Assembly: GCA_009911175.1 (NCBI GenBank)
Contig: QXWX01000052.1
Span: 1 to 50,292, forward strand
Reading direction: 5' to 3'
Length of the DNA: 50,292 bases
Source of the DNA: Lachnospiraceae bacterium
GTDB lineage: Bacteria; Bacillota_A; Clostridia; Lachnospirales; Lachnospiraceae
In this document: in pieces, positions 14,278 to 22,734 of the stretch
Numbering within the stretch: position 1 is the stretch's first letter
How the letters are laid out: each line of letters starts with the position of its first letter
Program-made: the position numbers and the translations under genes
The notes under the pieces: model-generated
Seen by the model: the letters and a program-made list of their open reading frames with translations, nothing else
The model's database searches: none
Told to the model about the DNA's origin: nothing

Positions 14278-16068
14278 ATGGATATTACGAACGATATCAG
14301 ATACGTAGGTGTCAATGACCATGAGGTGGATCTATTTGAAGGCCAGTATGTTGTAAAAAACGGCATGGCTTATAATTCTTATGTGATCCTGGATGAGAAG
14401 ACAGCGGTCATGGACACCGTGGATGCCCGTTTCACCCATGAATGGCTGGACAACGTCGGGGCGGCTCTGGGCTCCCGCAAGCCGGATTACCTGATCATCC
14501 AGCATATGGAACCGGACCACTCTGCAAATATTGCCAATTTTATGCAGGTATATAAGGACACCAAGATCGTTTCCTCCGCAAAAGCCTTTGTCATGATGAA
14601 GCAGTTTTTCGGTACCGATTTTGAGGACAGGCAGATCGTTGTAAAGGAAGGAGATACTCTTTCTCTCGGAAAGCATGAGCTTTCTTTTGTTGCAGCGCCC
14701 ATGGTACACTGGCCGGAGGTGATCGTGACCTACGACAGTTATGACAAGGTACTGTTCTCAGCAGACGGCTTCGGTAAGTTCGGCGCCCTGGATGTGGAAG
14801 AAGACTGGGCATGTGAAGCACGCCGTTATTACATCGGAATCGTCGGAAAATACGGCGCGCAGGTGCAGAATCTGCTGAAAAAGGCATCCGGACTGGATAT
14901 TCAGACCATCTGTCCGCTGCACGGCCCCGTCCTGAAGGAAAACCTGGGCTATTATCTGGGACTGTACCAGACCTGGTCCTCCTACTCCGCGGAGACCGAA
15001 GGCATCATGATCGCCTATACTTCCATTTATGGAAATACAAAGAAGGCTGTAGAAGCTCTGGCTGCAAAGCTTACCGCAAAAGGCTGTCCAAAGGTGGTCG
15101 TTACTGATCTCGCCCGGGAAGACATGGCGGAGGCTGTAGAGGACGCGTTCCGTTACGGCAAGCTGGTGCTCGCTACTACAACCTACAACGCAGGAATCTT
15201 CCCATTCATGCGTGAATTTATCAATCATTTGACCGAACGGAATTTCCAGAACCGGATCGTCGGACTGATCGAGAATGGATCCTGGGCTCCGCTGGCTGCA
15301 AAGACCATGAAGTCCATGCTGGAAGGTTGCAAAAAGCTGACCTTTACTAAAACAACCGTACAGATCAAGTCTGCATTGAATGATGACAGCAACGCACAGC
15401 TGGAAGCTCTGGCAGAGGAGCTTTGCCAGGACTATCTGGCACAGCAGGACGAGACTGCGGATAAGAACGACCTGACCGCTCTGTTCAAGATCGGATACGG
15501 CTTATATGTGGTCACCTCCAACGACGGCAAGAAGGATAACGGCCTGATCGTGAATACGGTTTCCCAGGTGACCAACACACCGAACCGGGTTGCTGTGACG
15601 ATCAATAAGGATAACTACTCCCACCATGTGATCAAGCAGACCGGCATCATGAACCTGAACTGCCTGTCTACGGACGCGCCGTTCAAGGTGTTTGAGACCT
15701 TTGGATTCCAGAGCGGAAGAACCGCGGATAAATTCGCGGACCTGAAACCGCTGCACTCCGACAATGGACTTGCATTCCTGCCGAGATACATCAACTCCTT
15801 CATGTCGCTGAAGGTCGAACAGTATGTGGATCTGGATACACACGGAATGTTCATCTGCACCATTACAGAGGCACGGGTGATTTCAAATGTTGATACGATG
15901 ACTTATACCTATTATCAGAATAATGTGAAGCCAAAGCCGCAGACCGAAGGCAAGAAAGGCTTTGTGTGCGTTGTATGCGGTTACATCTACGAAGGCGACG
16001 AGCTGCCTGAGGATTTCGTATGCCCGCTCTGCAAGCATGGAGCTGCGGATTTTGAACCTATTGAATAA
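14278..16068 (+). CDS. Flavodiiron protein fused to flavin reductase-like and rubredoxin domains
   Basis: Reduces O2 to water and/or NO to N2O in the cytoplasm, protecting an anaerobe. Four modules are seen in 596 aa. The metallo-beta-lactamase-like diiron domain (1-240) has all usual ligands visible: His76, Glu78, Asp80, His81, His144, Asp163, His215. A flavodoxin domain (~243-390) has the FMN loop TSIYGNT. A flavin reductase-like domain (~398-550) follows. A C-terminal rubredoxin (561-596) has Cys564, Cys567, Cys582 and Cys585. Having both electron-entry modules on one chain should let it take electrons from NAD(P)H without a separate rubredoxin. The start ATG is chosen over a TTG two codons upstream; AAAGGAG is present. 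Confidence 0.95.
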   Translation: MDITNDIRYVGVNDHEVDLFEGQYVVKNGMAYNSYVILDEKTAVMDTVDARFTHEWLDNVGAALGSRKPDYLIIQHMEPDHSANIANFMQVYKDTKIVSSAKAFVMMKQFFGTDFEDRQIVVKEGDTLSLGKHELSFVAAPMVHWPEVIVTYDSYDKVLFSADGFGKFGALDVEEDWACEARRYYIGIVGKYGAQVQNLLKKASGLDIQTICPLHGPVLKENLGYYLGLYQTWSSYSAETEGIMIAYTSIYGNTKKAVEALAAKLTAKGCPKVVVTDLAREDMAEAVEDAFRYGKLVLATTTYNAGIFPFMREFINHLTERNFQNRIVGLIENGSWAPLAAKTMKSMLEGCKKLTFTKTTVQIKSALNDDSNAQLEALAEELCQDYLAQQDETADKNDLTALFKIGYGLYVVTSNDGKKDNGLIVNTVSQVTNTPNRVAVTINKDNYSHHVIKQTGIMNLNCLSTDAPFKVFETFGFQSGRTADKFADLKPLHSDNGLAFLPRYINSFMSLKVEQYVDLDTHGMFICTITEARVISNVDTMTYTYYQNNVKPKPQTEGKKGFVCVVCGYIYEGDELPEDFVCPLCKHGAADFEPIE

Positions 16069-16149
16069 TGCTGTTGCTTTGAGCGCCCGGTCAGGGTGTG
16101 AGTATTTCCATACGGTTCCTTAACATGGGGCAGGAACTTTGCATTTTTT

Positions 16150-16172
16150 GAGCAGGTTCCTGCTCTCGTTTT
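16150..16172 (+). terminator. Terminator after the flavodiiron gene
   Basis: GAGCAG (16150-16155) pairs with CTGCTC (16160-16165) around GTTC and is followed by TCGTTTT. A longer alternative stem, GCAGGAAC with GTTCCTGC, overlaps it. Confidence 0.6.
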
Positions 16173-16236
16173 ATCCCGCGGTTCTGGTACAAAACGATCA
16201 ATCTGAATACAGATAGAGAATAACTGAGGTATACCT

Positions 16237-17604
16237 ATGAAAAAAGAAACGCAACTCGCGAATCAGATTACGGAGGGGATCATCTGGAAACAGCTTCTGA
16301 TCTTTTTCTTTCCGATTGTATTCGGTACTTTCTTTCAGCAATTATACAATACGATCGATACGATCATAGTAGGTCATTTTATCGGAAAGAGCGCCCTCGC
16401 CAGCGTGGGCGGCTCCTCTACTCAGATCGTGAATCTGGTAGTCGGATTTTTTACCGGGCTTTCCTCCGGTGCTTCCGTCATCATTGCACAGTTTTACGGC
16501 GCCCGGGATGAACGCTCGGTGCAGGAAAGCCTGCACACGGCCTATGCATTTTCCATTTTAGGAAGCATTGCCATCTCAATTCCCGGCATCCTGCTGGCTC
16601 CCCATCTGCTGAGATGGATGAACACGCCGGCTGAGCTGATCCGGGATTCGGCTTTGTATCTGCGGATCTATTTTGCTGGAATCCTGTTTGTCTTTATTTT
16701 TAACGTTGGATCGAGTATCCTGCGTGCCATCGGTGACTCCAAGCACCCGCTGTATTACTTGATGGTCTGCTGTCTGCTGAATATCATCCTGGATATCCTG
16801 TGTGTCGTCTGGCTTGATATGGGGGTTGCAGGTGCTGCCATCGCCACATTTTTTTCACAGGCGGCCAGCGCGGCGCTGGTGACGAGAAAACTGATGGTAT
16901 CCGGGGGGATCTTGAAATTATCCCTGAAACAGCTCCGTTTTCATGCAAATGTACTGAGATCGCTGCTGCGCATCGGGATGCCTGCCGGATTTCAGTCCAT
17001 CATGTACAGCCTTTCCAACGTCATCATCCAATCCGCATTGAACAGTTTCGGAACGGATACCGTCGCCGCATGGTCTGTATATGGTAAACTGGACGCGGTG
17101 TTCTGGATGATCAGCGGTGCGATCGGGATCTCCATCACCACATTTGTCGGGCAGAACTTCGGCGCCCGCAAATATGGCCGGGTGAAGAAAAGTGTCCGGG
17201 TCTGCCTGGGGATCGATGCTCTGATATCGGGTGTTTTAGTGATCTTCTTTTTGCTGCTGCGCAATCCGCTGTTCCGGATCTTTACGAATGACGCCGACGT
17301 CATCCGGATCGGATGTGAAATGATGGCATTGATCACGCCCTGCTATATGTTCTTCATTTGTATTGAAGTGCTGTCCGGTGCGCTGCGCGGGATCGGCGAT
17401 GTGATCATTCCTACACTGATCACACTGGGCGGGGTCTGCCTTTTCCGGATCCTGTGGCTGTTCGGCGCGCTTCAGATCCGGCCGACAGTGAATGCGATCA
17501 TTCTCAGCTATCCGGTGACCTGGCTGACCACCTCCATATTATTTATTCTTTATTATCTGTACCGTAAGAGGAGAACACTGGCTAGTACAACGAATAATAA
17601 ATAA
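16237..17604 (+). CDS. MATE-family multidrug exporter
   Basis: A 455-aa polytopic membrane protein with about 12 hydrophobic helices, in the multidrug and toxic compound extrusion family. These antiporters expel cationic drugs or metabolites using Na+ or H+. Family hallmarks are the early FPIVFGTFFQQLYNTIDTII, the GGSSTQIVNL and TGLSSGASVIIAQFYGARDE loops, and the symmetrical second half with GAIGISITTFVGQNFGARKY. Length is normal. GAGG lies before the ATG at 16237. The last seven residues and the stop are encoded in the left arm of the nested palindrome at 17582-17746, so the original C-terminus may have been replaced by that element. Confidence 0.92.
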   Translation: MKKETQLANQITEGIIWKQLLIFFFPIVFGTFFQQLYNTIDTIIVGHFIGKSALASVGGSSTQIVNLVVGFFTGLSSGASVIIAQFYGARDERSVQESLHTAYAFSILGSIAISIPGILLAPHLLRWMNTPAELIRDSALYLRIYFAGILFVFIFNVGSSILRAIGDSKHPLYYLMVCCLLNIILDILCVVWLDMGVAGAAIATFFSQAASAALVTRKLMVSGGILKLSLKQLRFHANVLRSLLRIGMPAGFQSIMYSLSNVIIQSALNSFGTDTVAAWSVYGKLDAVFWMISGAIGISITTFVGQNFGARKYGRVKKSVRVCLGIDALISGVLVIFFLLLRNPLFRIFTNDADVIRIGCEMMALITPCYMFFICIEVLSGALRGIGDVIIPTLITLGGVCLFRILWLFGALQIRPTVNAIILSYPVTWLTTSILFILYYLYRKRRTLASTTNNK

Positions 17605-17746
17605 CTAGCCATATCACTTGTCTGATTTTCCAGCTACTGCGTTAGATTTTCTAGCCGTAGCCACCGCTACGCCGTCGAAAATCTGCCTTGTATCTGAAAA
17701 ATCATCCTGCGCGATATAGCCAGATACTTATTATTCGTTGTACTAG
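17582..17746. repeat. 165-bp nested palindrome (MITE-like) at the end of the MATE gene
   Basis: The outer arms are perfect over 19 bp: CTAGTACAACGAATAATAA (17582-17600) against its complement at 17728-17746. Inside are further matched arms: GATTTTCCAG with CTGAAAAATC (one mismatch), AGATTTTC with GAAAATCT, and at the centre CGTAGC with GCTACG around CACC. The whole segment can fold as one long imperfect hairpin. It carries no gene and overlaps the MATE stop codon. It may terminate transcription from both sides; the size and shape fit a non-autonomous repeat. No target-site duplication is evident. Confidence 0.8.
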
Positions 17747-17918
17747 TTAGATAAAAATCCCATTTCACTGACACACGACTTAAATGATTGCCTGTTTCAT
17801 GGAATTTTGCTTTTCGAGTTTTATTCGAGTGATTTTCAAATCTTTGATTTTTTCATTCGAATAAAACTCAATCATCAGCAAAATCCTCATCGTAAATTCT
17901 CTTATATCTATCATTACC

Positions 17919-19529
17919 CTAAACAATCGCTTCAATCACTGTTTTACCATCAATCACAATTTCCTGTATTCCGACCTGTTTTTCCTTATTAAAACAAAAA
18001 CTCAGCATGTATCCCTTATTTTTGTGGTAATCTTTCAGATAGCCGATAATTTGCTGCTCCCCTCTGTTATGGTATTCCTTGCCCCTCCATATTTTTAACT
18101 CTATAAGGTATTGCTCTCCCCTATAATCAACAATCACATCTGTGCGTCCCATGTTTCTTGTCCGAGACTCTATATAATAATTTCCGCTCCCGTTTATAAT
18201 TGGGCGAAGATATAGCAGAAATAATTTTCGGCCGGATTCTTCCACAAATTTTTCATCGCTGTCCCCATAAACATCAGTAAAATGCTGTACAAATCGTTTT
18301 AGTATCAGCCGCATATCTAGATGCCCGCCGACAATAAATTGATTCCTGTCCCAGAGAGACGCTTTATAAATATCATTTTCCTGCAGATCTTCCACTGAAA
18401 GGAATCGATTGTAAAGACGTGTTTCGAATATACGGTTGGAAATTGCGACATTTCCATCTCTATTTTTCACAAAGCCAAACATTGAGGCAAGACTAATGAC
18501 TTCGGAATCTGCATTGTACGGAACCTCTTTTCCTACAAACAACAGTGTGTGGAGGATGCGTTCCAATTCTGGGTAGTTGTCCAGCTTTTCTGTCAAAGAT
18601 TCAAACAGCGAGTTGCGTTCCGCAATCAGCATACGGACGGCGAGCAGAACCCCATCTTTCGCCCACGCCGCGGTTTTTCCCTCAAACTCCCTGCCTAATG
18701 AAATTTCTTCATCAACCAGCTTACAGATACGTGAAATCAGAAATGGATATCCTGATGTATAATCATAGATCAGCCGGGCAATAGCCTGTACATTCATACC
18801 TGTATGATAATCCTTTTCATAGTCCGTGAGCATTTGTCCGATTCCCTCAGCAGACAGGCTCATATCAATATTAAAATCTGTCGCAATATTCCATGGACTG
18901 TTGAATCTGTGCTCGCTTTCTGGTCGGAGTTTCATTTTCAATCTCCTGATATCATATACTCCGGCAAGAATTACAGAGTGAAATGTCGGCATATTCCTCT
19001 TTTCTCTTTCCAAATAATAGTATCTCAATTGAGCAAGAAAATCCAAAAAAACCTGATTGTTCGAAGCTCCGTCTATCTCATCGATCATCAATACGATCGG
19101 TCTTGGCGCAGTCCGGCAAATCGCGGTAAGGTGTCCAAACAACTGAAATAAGACAAATTTATCATCTTTGCTCTGTATGGCAGAGTTTAATAAATCGCAC
19201 TGCGCTTTTAGCTGCGGGGGATTCCCACAATCTGCCAACTGCAGTTCCCTGAAAAAATATTCTGCAAATGTAAGCGAAAAAATATTTTCATTTTGGAAGG
19301 ACGCATTTCCCAATGCCTGAAAATCAAGGCTGATCACCAGATACTCTTTCTCCAGATGACGGGACAGCGCATGTAATGTGGTGGTTTTGCCATACTGCCT
19401 TGCACAGTAAATGGAAAAATAATTTCCTTCACTCACATATTCTTTTATCTTATGAAGGTGTTCGGATATGTCTGCCATATAATGCTTTTCCGGCATACAT
19501 AAGCCGGTAGTATTAAATTTTTTCCTCAT
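17919..19529 (-). CDS. AAA ATPase with C-terminal PD-(D/E)XK nuclease-like domain
   Basis: A 536-aa protein of the large group of AAA-like proteins common in gut Firmicutes. The nucleotide-binding loop reads CARQYGKTTTL with the first Walker glycine replaced by Cys, as often seen in this group (compare PRRFGKS types). Walker B is VLMIDEID. A winged-helix-like region follows (~230-330). Near the C-terminus GRTDVIVDYRGEQYLIELK gives the Asp...Glu-x-Lys pattern of PD-(D/E)XK nucleases. The family is linked with mobile DNA or conflict systems, but its function is not established. The gene is A+T-rich compared with its neighbours, so transfer is likely. The start is preceded by GGAG. Confidence 0.78.
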   Translation of the reverse strand: MRKKFNTTGLCMPEKHYMADISEHLHKIKEYVSEGNYFSIYCARQYGKTTTLHALSRHLEKEYLVISLDFQALGNASFQNENIFSLTFAEYFFRELQLADCGNPPQLKAQCDLLNSAIQSKDDKFVLFQLFGHLTAICRTAPRPIVLMIDEIDGASNNQVFLDFLAQLRYYYLEREKRNMPTFHSVILAGVYDIRRLKMKLRPESEHRFNSPWNIATDFNIDMSLSAEGIGQMLTDYEKDYHTGMNVQAIARLIYDYTSGYPFLISRICKLVDEEISLGREFEGKTAAWAKDGVLLAVRMLIAERNSLFESLTEKLDNYPELERILHTLLFVGKEVPYNADSEVISLASMFGFVKNRDGNVAISNRIFETRLYNRFLSVEDLQENDIYKASLWDRNQFIVGGHLDMRLILKRFVQHFTDVYGDSDEKFVEESGRKLFLLYLRPIINGSGNYYIESRTRNMGRTDVIVDYRGEQYLIELKIWRGKEYHNRGEQQIIGYLKDYHKNKGYMLSFCFNKEKQVGIQEIVIDGKTVIEAIV

Positions 19530-19630
19530 CTTGCTCCACTGTCCTTTCCTTACTTTTCATGTTCAATTATAAACCATATAGGAGGAAGGTGTCCAGATGA
19601 AACGGCACATTCGTAAATGTCCGGATGAAA

Positions 19631-19660
19631 AAAAGACTTCGGGTAAAGTACCCGAAGCCC
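19631..19660 (-). terminator. Terminator of the ribU gene
   Basis: On the minus strand CTTCGGGTA and TACCCGAAG (19657-19649 and 19645-19637) form a 9-bp stem followed by TC and a run of eight T. It lies about 20 bases after the ribU stop. Confidence 0.85.
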
Positions 19661-19678
19661 TTATAAAATCCAATTTTT

Positions 19679-20305
19679 TTATCTCATCTTGAAGATTGGA
19701 CGGATCTTCTTATAAATAATAAATACGATCAAGGATACCAGTGCCCCTTTCAGCAGGTTAAACGGAGCAACCGCGAATATCACGAATGTTGTCAGGCTGG
19801 TGATATTGGGGTTTACAGCCGTTCCCATCCCGACCAGGGCATCAATCGGCATTCCGAATGCCGCTCCGTAAGCCGGAAGCAGGATGAATGCATTGATAAA
19901 GCAGCCTGCCACTGTCATGATGATCGTTCCCGTGATCATTCCGATCAGAGCGCCCTTTCTTGTATGTTTCCTCTTATAGATGATCCCTGCCGGAACGCAC
20001 AGCGCACATCCGATCACAAAGTTAGCCGCCTCGCCGACTCCTGCAGTTGCAGTTCCGTTGATGACCAGGTTCAGCAGGATCTTGACAAGCTCGATCACAG
20101 CCCCCGCCAGCGGTCCCATCACAAAGCATCCGACCATGACCGGCACTTCGCTGAAATCAATCTCATAAAATGAGGGAGCGAATGGGAGCGGAATCTCAAA
20201 GAGCATCAATACGATCGCAATTGCGGAAAGCATACCGATCTGCACAATCATACGGATATCTGTCTTTGATTCTTTTCTTACTGCTACGTTTGTCTGTGTA
20301 CTCAT
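19679..20305 (-). CDS. ribU: Riboflavin ECF transporter substrate-binding subunit
   Basis: A 208-aa membrane protein with about five to six helices. It is the S-component that binds riboflavin and docks to the shared ECF ATPase/T-component module, which is not in this window. The motif FEIPLPFAPSFYEIDFSEVP followed by GPLAGAVIELVKILLN is characteristic of RibU. The FMN riboswitch and terminator directly upstream independently support the substrate: high FMN should stop its transcription. The start has AAAGGAGAG ten bases upstream. Confidence 0.93.
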   Translation of the reverse strand: MSTQTNVAVRKESKTDIRMIVQIGMLSAIAIVLMLFEIPLPFAPSFYEIDFSEVPVMVGCFVMGPLAGAVIELVKILLNLVINGTATAGVGEAANFVIGCALCVPAGIIYKRKHTRKGALIGMITGTIIMTVAGCFINAFILLPAYGAAFGMPIDALVGMGTAVNPNITSLTTFVIFAVAPFNLLKGALVSLIVFIIYKKIRPIFKMR

Positions 20306-20430
20306 GTTACTTCTCTCCTTTAAAATAATGATAGTCTGTGGTCATTCGACCGGCCTGCCGTACCGATTGCCGCGATATTTTAAAAAGAAAGAACCTCTTC
20401 ACGGAAATCCTGTCACGTTTTGCGGCATAT

Positions 20431-20456
20431 AAAAACCCCGGAAAACAATCCGGGGT
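20431..20456 (-). terminator. Riboswitch-controlled attenuator terminator
   Basis: On the minus strand ACCCCGGA (20456-20449) and TCCGGGGT (20442-20435) form an 8-bp stem followed by TTTTTAT. It lies between the FMN aptamer and ribU, so it is the expression platform. Confidence 0.85.
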
Positions 20457-20484
20457 CTGATTCTATCCACGCTTTTATGGCATA

Positions 20485-20616
20485 AATTTCTTCTCTCATC
20501 CAGACTTTACTGTCGGTACTGGAATTCTCTGTTGATAAGAGTCACCAGTTCAGCCGCCTAAGCGGGTCGCGGACTATACCGCCGGTTGGGAATTACACCC
20601 GACCCCGAAGAATTCA
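20485..20616 (-). promoter_or_regulatory. FMN riboswitch (RFN element)
   Basis: Reading the minus strand, the hallmark blocks are TTCGGGGTCGGGTG, AATTCCCAACCGGCGGTA, the GTCCGCGACCCGC variable stem, GGTGACTC, and the closing CCGACAGTAAAGTCTGGATG and GAGAGAAGAA. The end stem pairs AATTCTTC with GAAGAAATT. It binds FMN and, via the following hairpin, ends transcription of ribU when FMN is plentiful. Confidence 0.96.
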
Positions 20617-20633
20617 TTCTTTTTACAGAAAAT

Positions 20634-20662
20634 ATTATAACGCATTGGGAGATTGATTTCAA
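20634..20662 (-). promoter_or_regulatory. Promoter of the riboswitch-ribU transcript
   Basis: Minus-strand TTGAAA (20662-20657) and TATAAT (20639-20634) have a 17-bp spacer and lie just upstream of the aptamer. Confidence 0.75.
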
Positions 20663-20673
20663 GACTTATTCAC

Positions 20674-21117
20674 TTAAAAAATCCCGAATATTTTCTCCCG
20701 GAATGATTCATACAGTGAATCATAATCCGTATATCCGATCGCGCTGTCCTTAAATCTGCTCTTCCATTCAGCGCAGATCCGGTCTGCGAGCAGCCGGCAG
20801 TCTGCATGCTCTGTCTTAAGAATTGCCGGGAAGATATAATAGATCATAAAAAAATTGATATCCGCCTGCATCCGGGAAGAGATCTTTTTCTTTTCTCCCT
20901 TTGCAAATCGACCTTCCACACAATCCGCCAATACCGCCGCAATCTCATCGGCCGCCTTTTCTTTATCCTGCGCCGCCTCCATATGATCCGTCATTTCCCG
21001 AAAATAGTGCTGGTTTTTTCCAAGGAATTGACGCATATTCTCTTCATACGATTTTTTCTTTAATTTTTTCAACATCAGATCCATATTATCAAACATTGTT
21101 TCCGCATTATCAAGCAT
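20674..21117 (-). CDS. Hypothetical helical protein, 147 aa
   Basis: The family is not recognised. The protein is almost wholly alpha-helical and charged. It has an N-terminal amphipathic stretch (MLDNAETMFDNMDLMLKKLK), a central ADEIAAVLADCVEGRFAKG and a short hydrophobic stretch INFFMIYYIFPAIL near residue 90 that may pack internally. No signal peptide or catalytic motif is seen. The start has GGGAGGG six bases upstream, and its own promoter lies at 21258-21287, so it is a stand-alone unit ending just before the ribU promoter. Confidence 0.7.
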   Translation of the reverse strand: MLDNAETMFDNMDLMLKKLKKKSYEENMRQFLGKNQHYFREMTDHMEAAQDKEKAADEIAAVLADCVEGRFAKGEKKKISSRMQADINFFMIYYIFPAILKTEHADCRLLADRICAEWKSRFKDSAIGYTDYDSLYESFREKIFGIF

Positions 21118-21257
21118 ATGATCCCTCCCACTGCCCTGATCCTGAAAAACTGCCGTAGCTACAGATCAGCAGATGGTCCACAGCATACATAAGCTTCTCG
21201 GCGCAGCCAGTCTTTTTATTTTTTTCTCACAGCCGATATCTTCCGGCGTTCCATATA

Positions 21258-21287
21258 ACTATACAACAAAAGGCCTGCTGCTGACAA
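21258..21287 (-). promoter_or_regulatory. Promoter of the 147-aa hypothetical gene
   Basis: Minus-strand TTGTCA (21287-21282) and TATAGT (21263-21258) with an 18-bp spacer, in the 320-bp gap after the sugar ABC operon. Apart from this promoter and the terminator at 21298-21332, I see nothing in that gap. Confidence 0.6.
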
Positions 21288-21297
21288 GCTTTCTTTA

Positions 21298-21332
21298 AAA
21301 AAAGGAATCGGAGTAGATCCGATTCCTTTTTT
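21298..21332 (-). terminator. Terminator of the sugar ABC operon
   Basis: AAAAAAGGAATCGGA and its complement form a 15-bp stem around GTAGA, giving T-runs on both strands. It lies about 100 bases after the binding-protein stop and about 30 bases upstream of the next promoter. Confidence 0.85.
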
Positions 21333-21437
21333 GCGCCTGCACACTTGCAGTCACCTTTACTAGCTGATCATAATCTGATCCTTTTACTTTTTGCGCCAGA
21401 TATTCATGCCGACATATCTGCCCCATTCGAATCACAA

Positions 21438-22607
21438 TTAATCGTAAAGGTTAGGAGCGATGTTATCGTCTTCCATGTTATCCTTGCTGTACCAGTAACC
21501 ATCCATCGGGATATCAGCTACTTCTTCGCCGTCACAGATCTTGGTCAGAGTCACAACAGCTTCATAACCCATCATCAGCGGAGACTGTGTTACGGAACCG
21601 ATGAGCTGATCGTTCAGGATCGCTTCCTTCTGCGGTGTACCAGCGTCAAATCCAGCGCCGATGATACCCTTTTCCGGATCTGTTGACAGCTTGTTCAGTG
21701 TCTGGTTCGCTGTTACAACACCCTCAGCTGTTGTCTGATTGGAGCCGAAGATTGCGATCGTGTCGTCCTTGGACATGATCTTCTGAGCCTCTGTGGAAGC
21801 CAGATCTACAGTTGTCTGTGCCGGAACGCCAACTTCGATGATTACTTCAGCTTCTGCCTCTGCAACCGCGCCTTCTGTTGCGTTTACGTAGAATTCGTTA
21901 CCAACTACTGCGACCTTCTTGTCAGCGCCGTTGCAAAGCTCAATCATCTTGTCGATGAAGCCCTGTCCACGCTGCTGGATATTCAGTGCGGTTGCATCCT
22001 GGTTTACTTCACCGATACGAACCTTCGCGTCGGTTGTTGCAGCCTTGATCTTTTCCTCGATCACCGGGAAGATATTCTCTGCTGCTACAGCGCCTGCTGC
22101 TGCGTTGTCGGTTGCTACCGTTGCGTATACGGAACCTTCCGGAGCCTCATCAACGCCGGTATCGAAACATACAACCGGGATTCCTGCTTCCAGAGCCTTT
22201 GCAAGCGAATCAACTACAGACTTTGTATCACATGCTGCCAAAGCGATTCCGTCAGGTTTCTTCTCGATTGCACTGTCCAGCATCTGAACCTGGTCAGCGA
22301 TATCGGACTCATTCGCCGGTCCGTTTGCTTCTACTTCCACGCCCAGTTCTGCTTTAGCCTGCTCAACGCCCTGGATTGCTGCCTGCCAGTATGTAGACTG
22401 GAAGCTCTTAACGATCATCTGGAAAGAATATCCTTTGCTTCCGCCTTCGGAACTTCCTGCGTCATCTGCTGCATCCCCAGCATCTTCCGTAGCTGCACCG
22501 CTGTCCGCGCTTCCGCTGTCGCCGCTGTCATTTCCACCGCTGCCGCATGCCGCCATGGAGATCACCATTGCTGCGCTGAGTAAAATAGCTAAAACCTTCT
22601 TTTTCAT
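21438..22607 (-). CDS. Sugar ABC transporter substrate-binding lipoprotein
   Basis: A 389-aa lipoprotein that captures a sugar outside the membrane for the ABC importer encoded upstream. The signal peptide MKKKVLAILLSAAMVISMAA ends in a lipobox with Cys21. A flexible Gly/Ser/Asp linker (22-60) follows, then a periplasmic-binding-protein fold of the ribose/galactose type starting SFQMIVKSFQSTYWQAAIQG. Typical strings are DGIALAACDTKSV, PVVCFDTGVDE and IAIFGSNQTTAEGV. The substrate cannot be told; pentoses, hexoses and polyols are all bound by this family. It is the last gene of the operon, after a 127-bp gap that contains the palindrome CTGTTTTAAAACAG (22673-22686), perhaps an RNA hairpin that adjusts its level. 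A strong AAAGGAGG precedes the start. Confidence 0.92.
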   Translation of the reverse strand: MKKKVLAILLSAAMVISMAACGSGGNDSGDSGSADSGAATEDAGDAADDAGSSEGGSKGYSFQMIVKSFQSTYWQAAIQGVEQAKAELGVEVEANGPANESDIADQVQMLDSAIEKKPDGIALAACDTKSVVDSLAKALEAGIPVVCFDTGVDEAPEGSVYATVATDNAAAGAVAAENIFPVIEEKIKAATTDAKVRIGEVNQDATALNIQQRGQGFIDKMIELCNGADKKVAVVGNEFYVNATEGAVAEAEAEVIIEVGVPAQTTVDLASTEAQKIMSKDDTIAIFGSNQTTAEGVVTANQTLNKLSTDPEKGIIGAGFDAGTPQKEAILNDQLIGSVTQSPLMMGYEAVVTLTKICDGEEVADIPMDGYWYSKDNMEDDNIAPNLYD

Positions 22608-22734
22608 TTTTTTTCCTCCTTTTAATGAGATTTTTTTATATATGAAGTTCTTGCTCGAACAACATATTCTTGCTGTTTTAAAACAGATTCTTTTTCGTTT
22701 ACCGTTTCTTATAAACTAAAGTTTTGGTTTCTTC

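Noticed and set aside
16084..16236. Small RNA after the flavodiiron gene
   Set aside because: Only a simple terminator hairpin is present, with no separate promoter or further structure.
20485..20616. Cobalamin or TPP riboswitch as an alternative for the ribU leader
   Set aside because: The conserved GGGGTCGGGTG and CCGGCGGTA blocks and the final GATGAGAGAAGA belong to the FMN aptamer.
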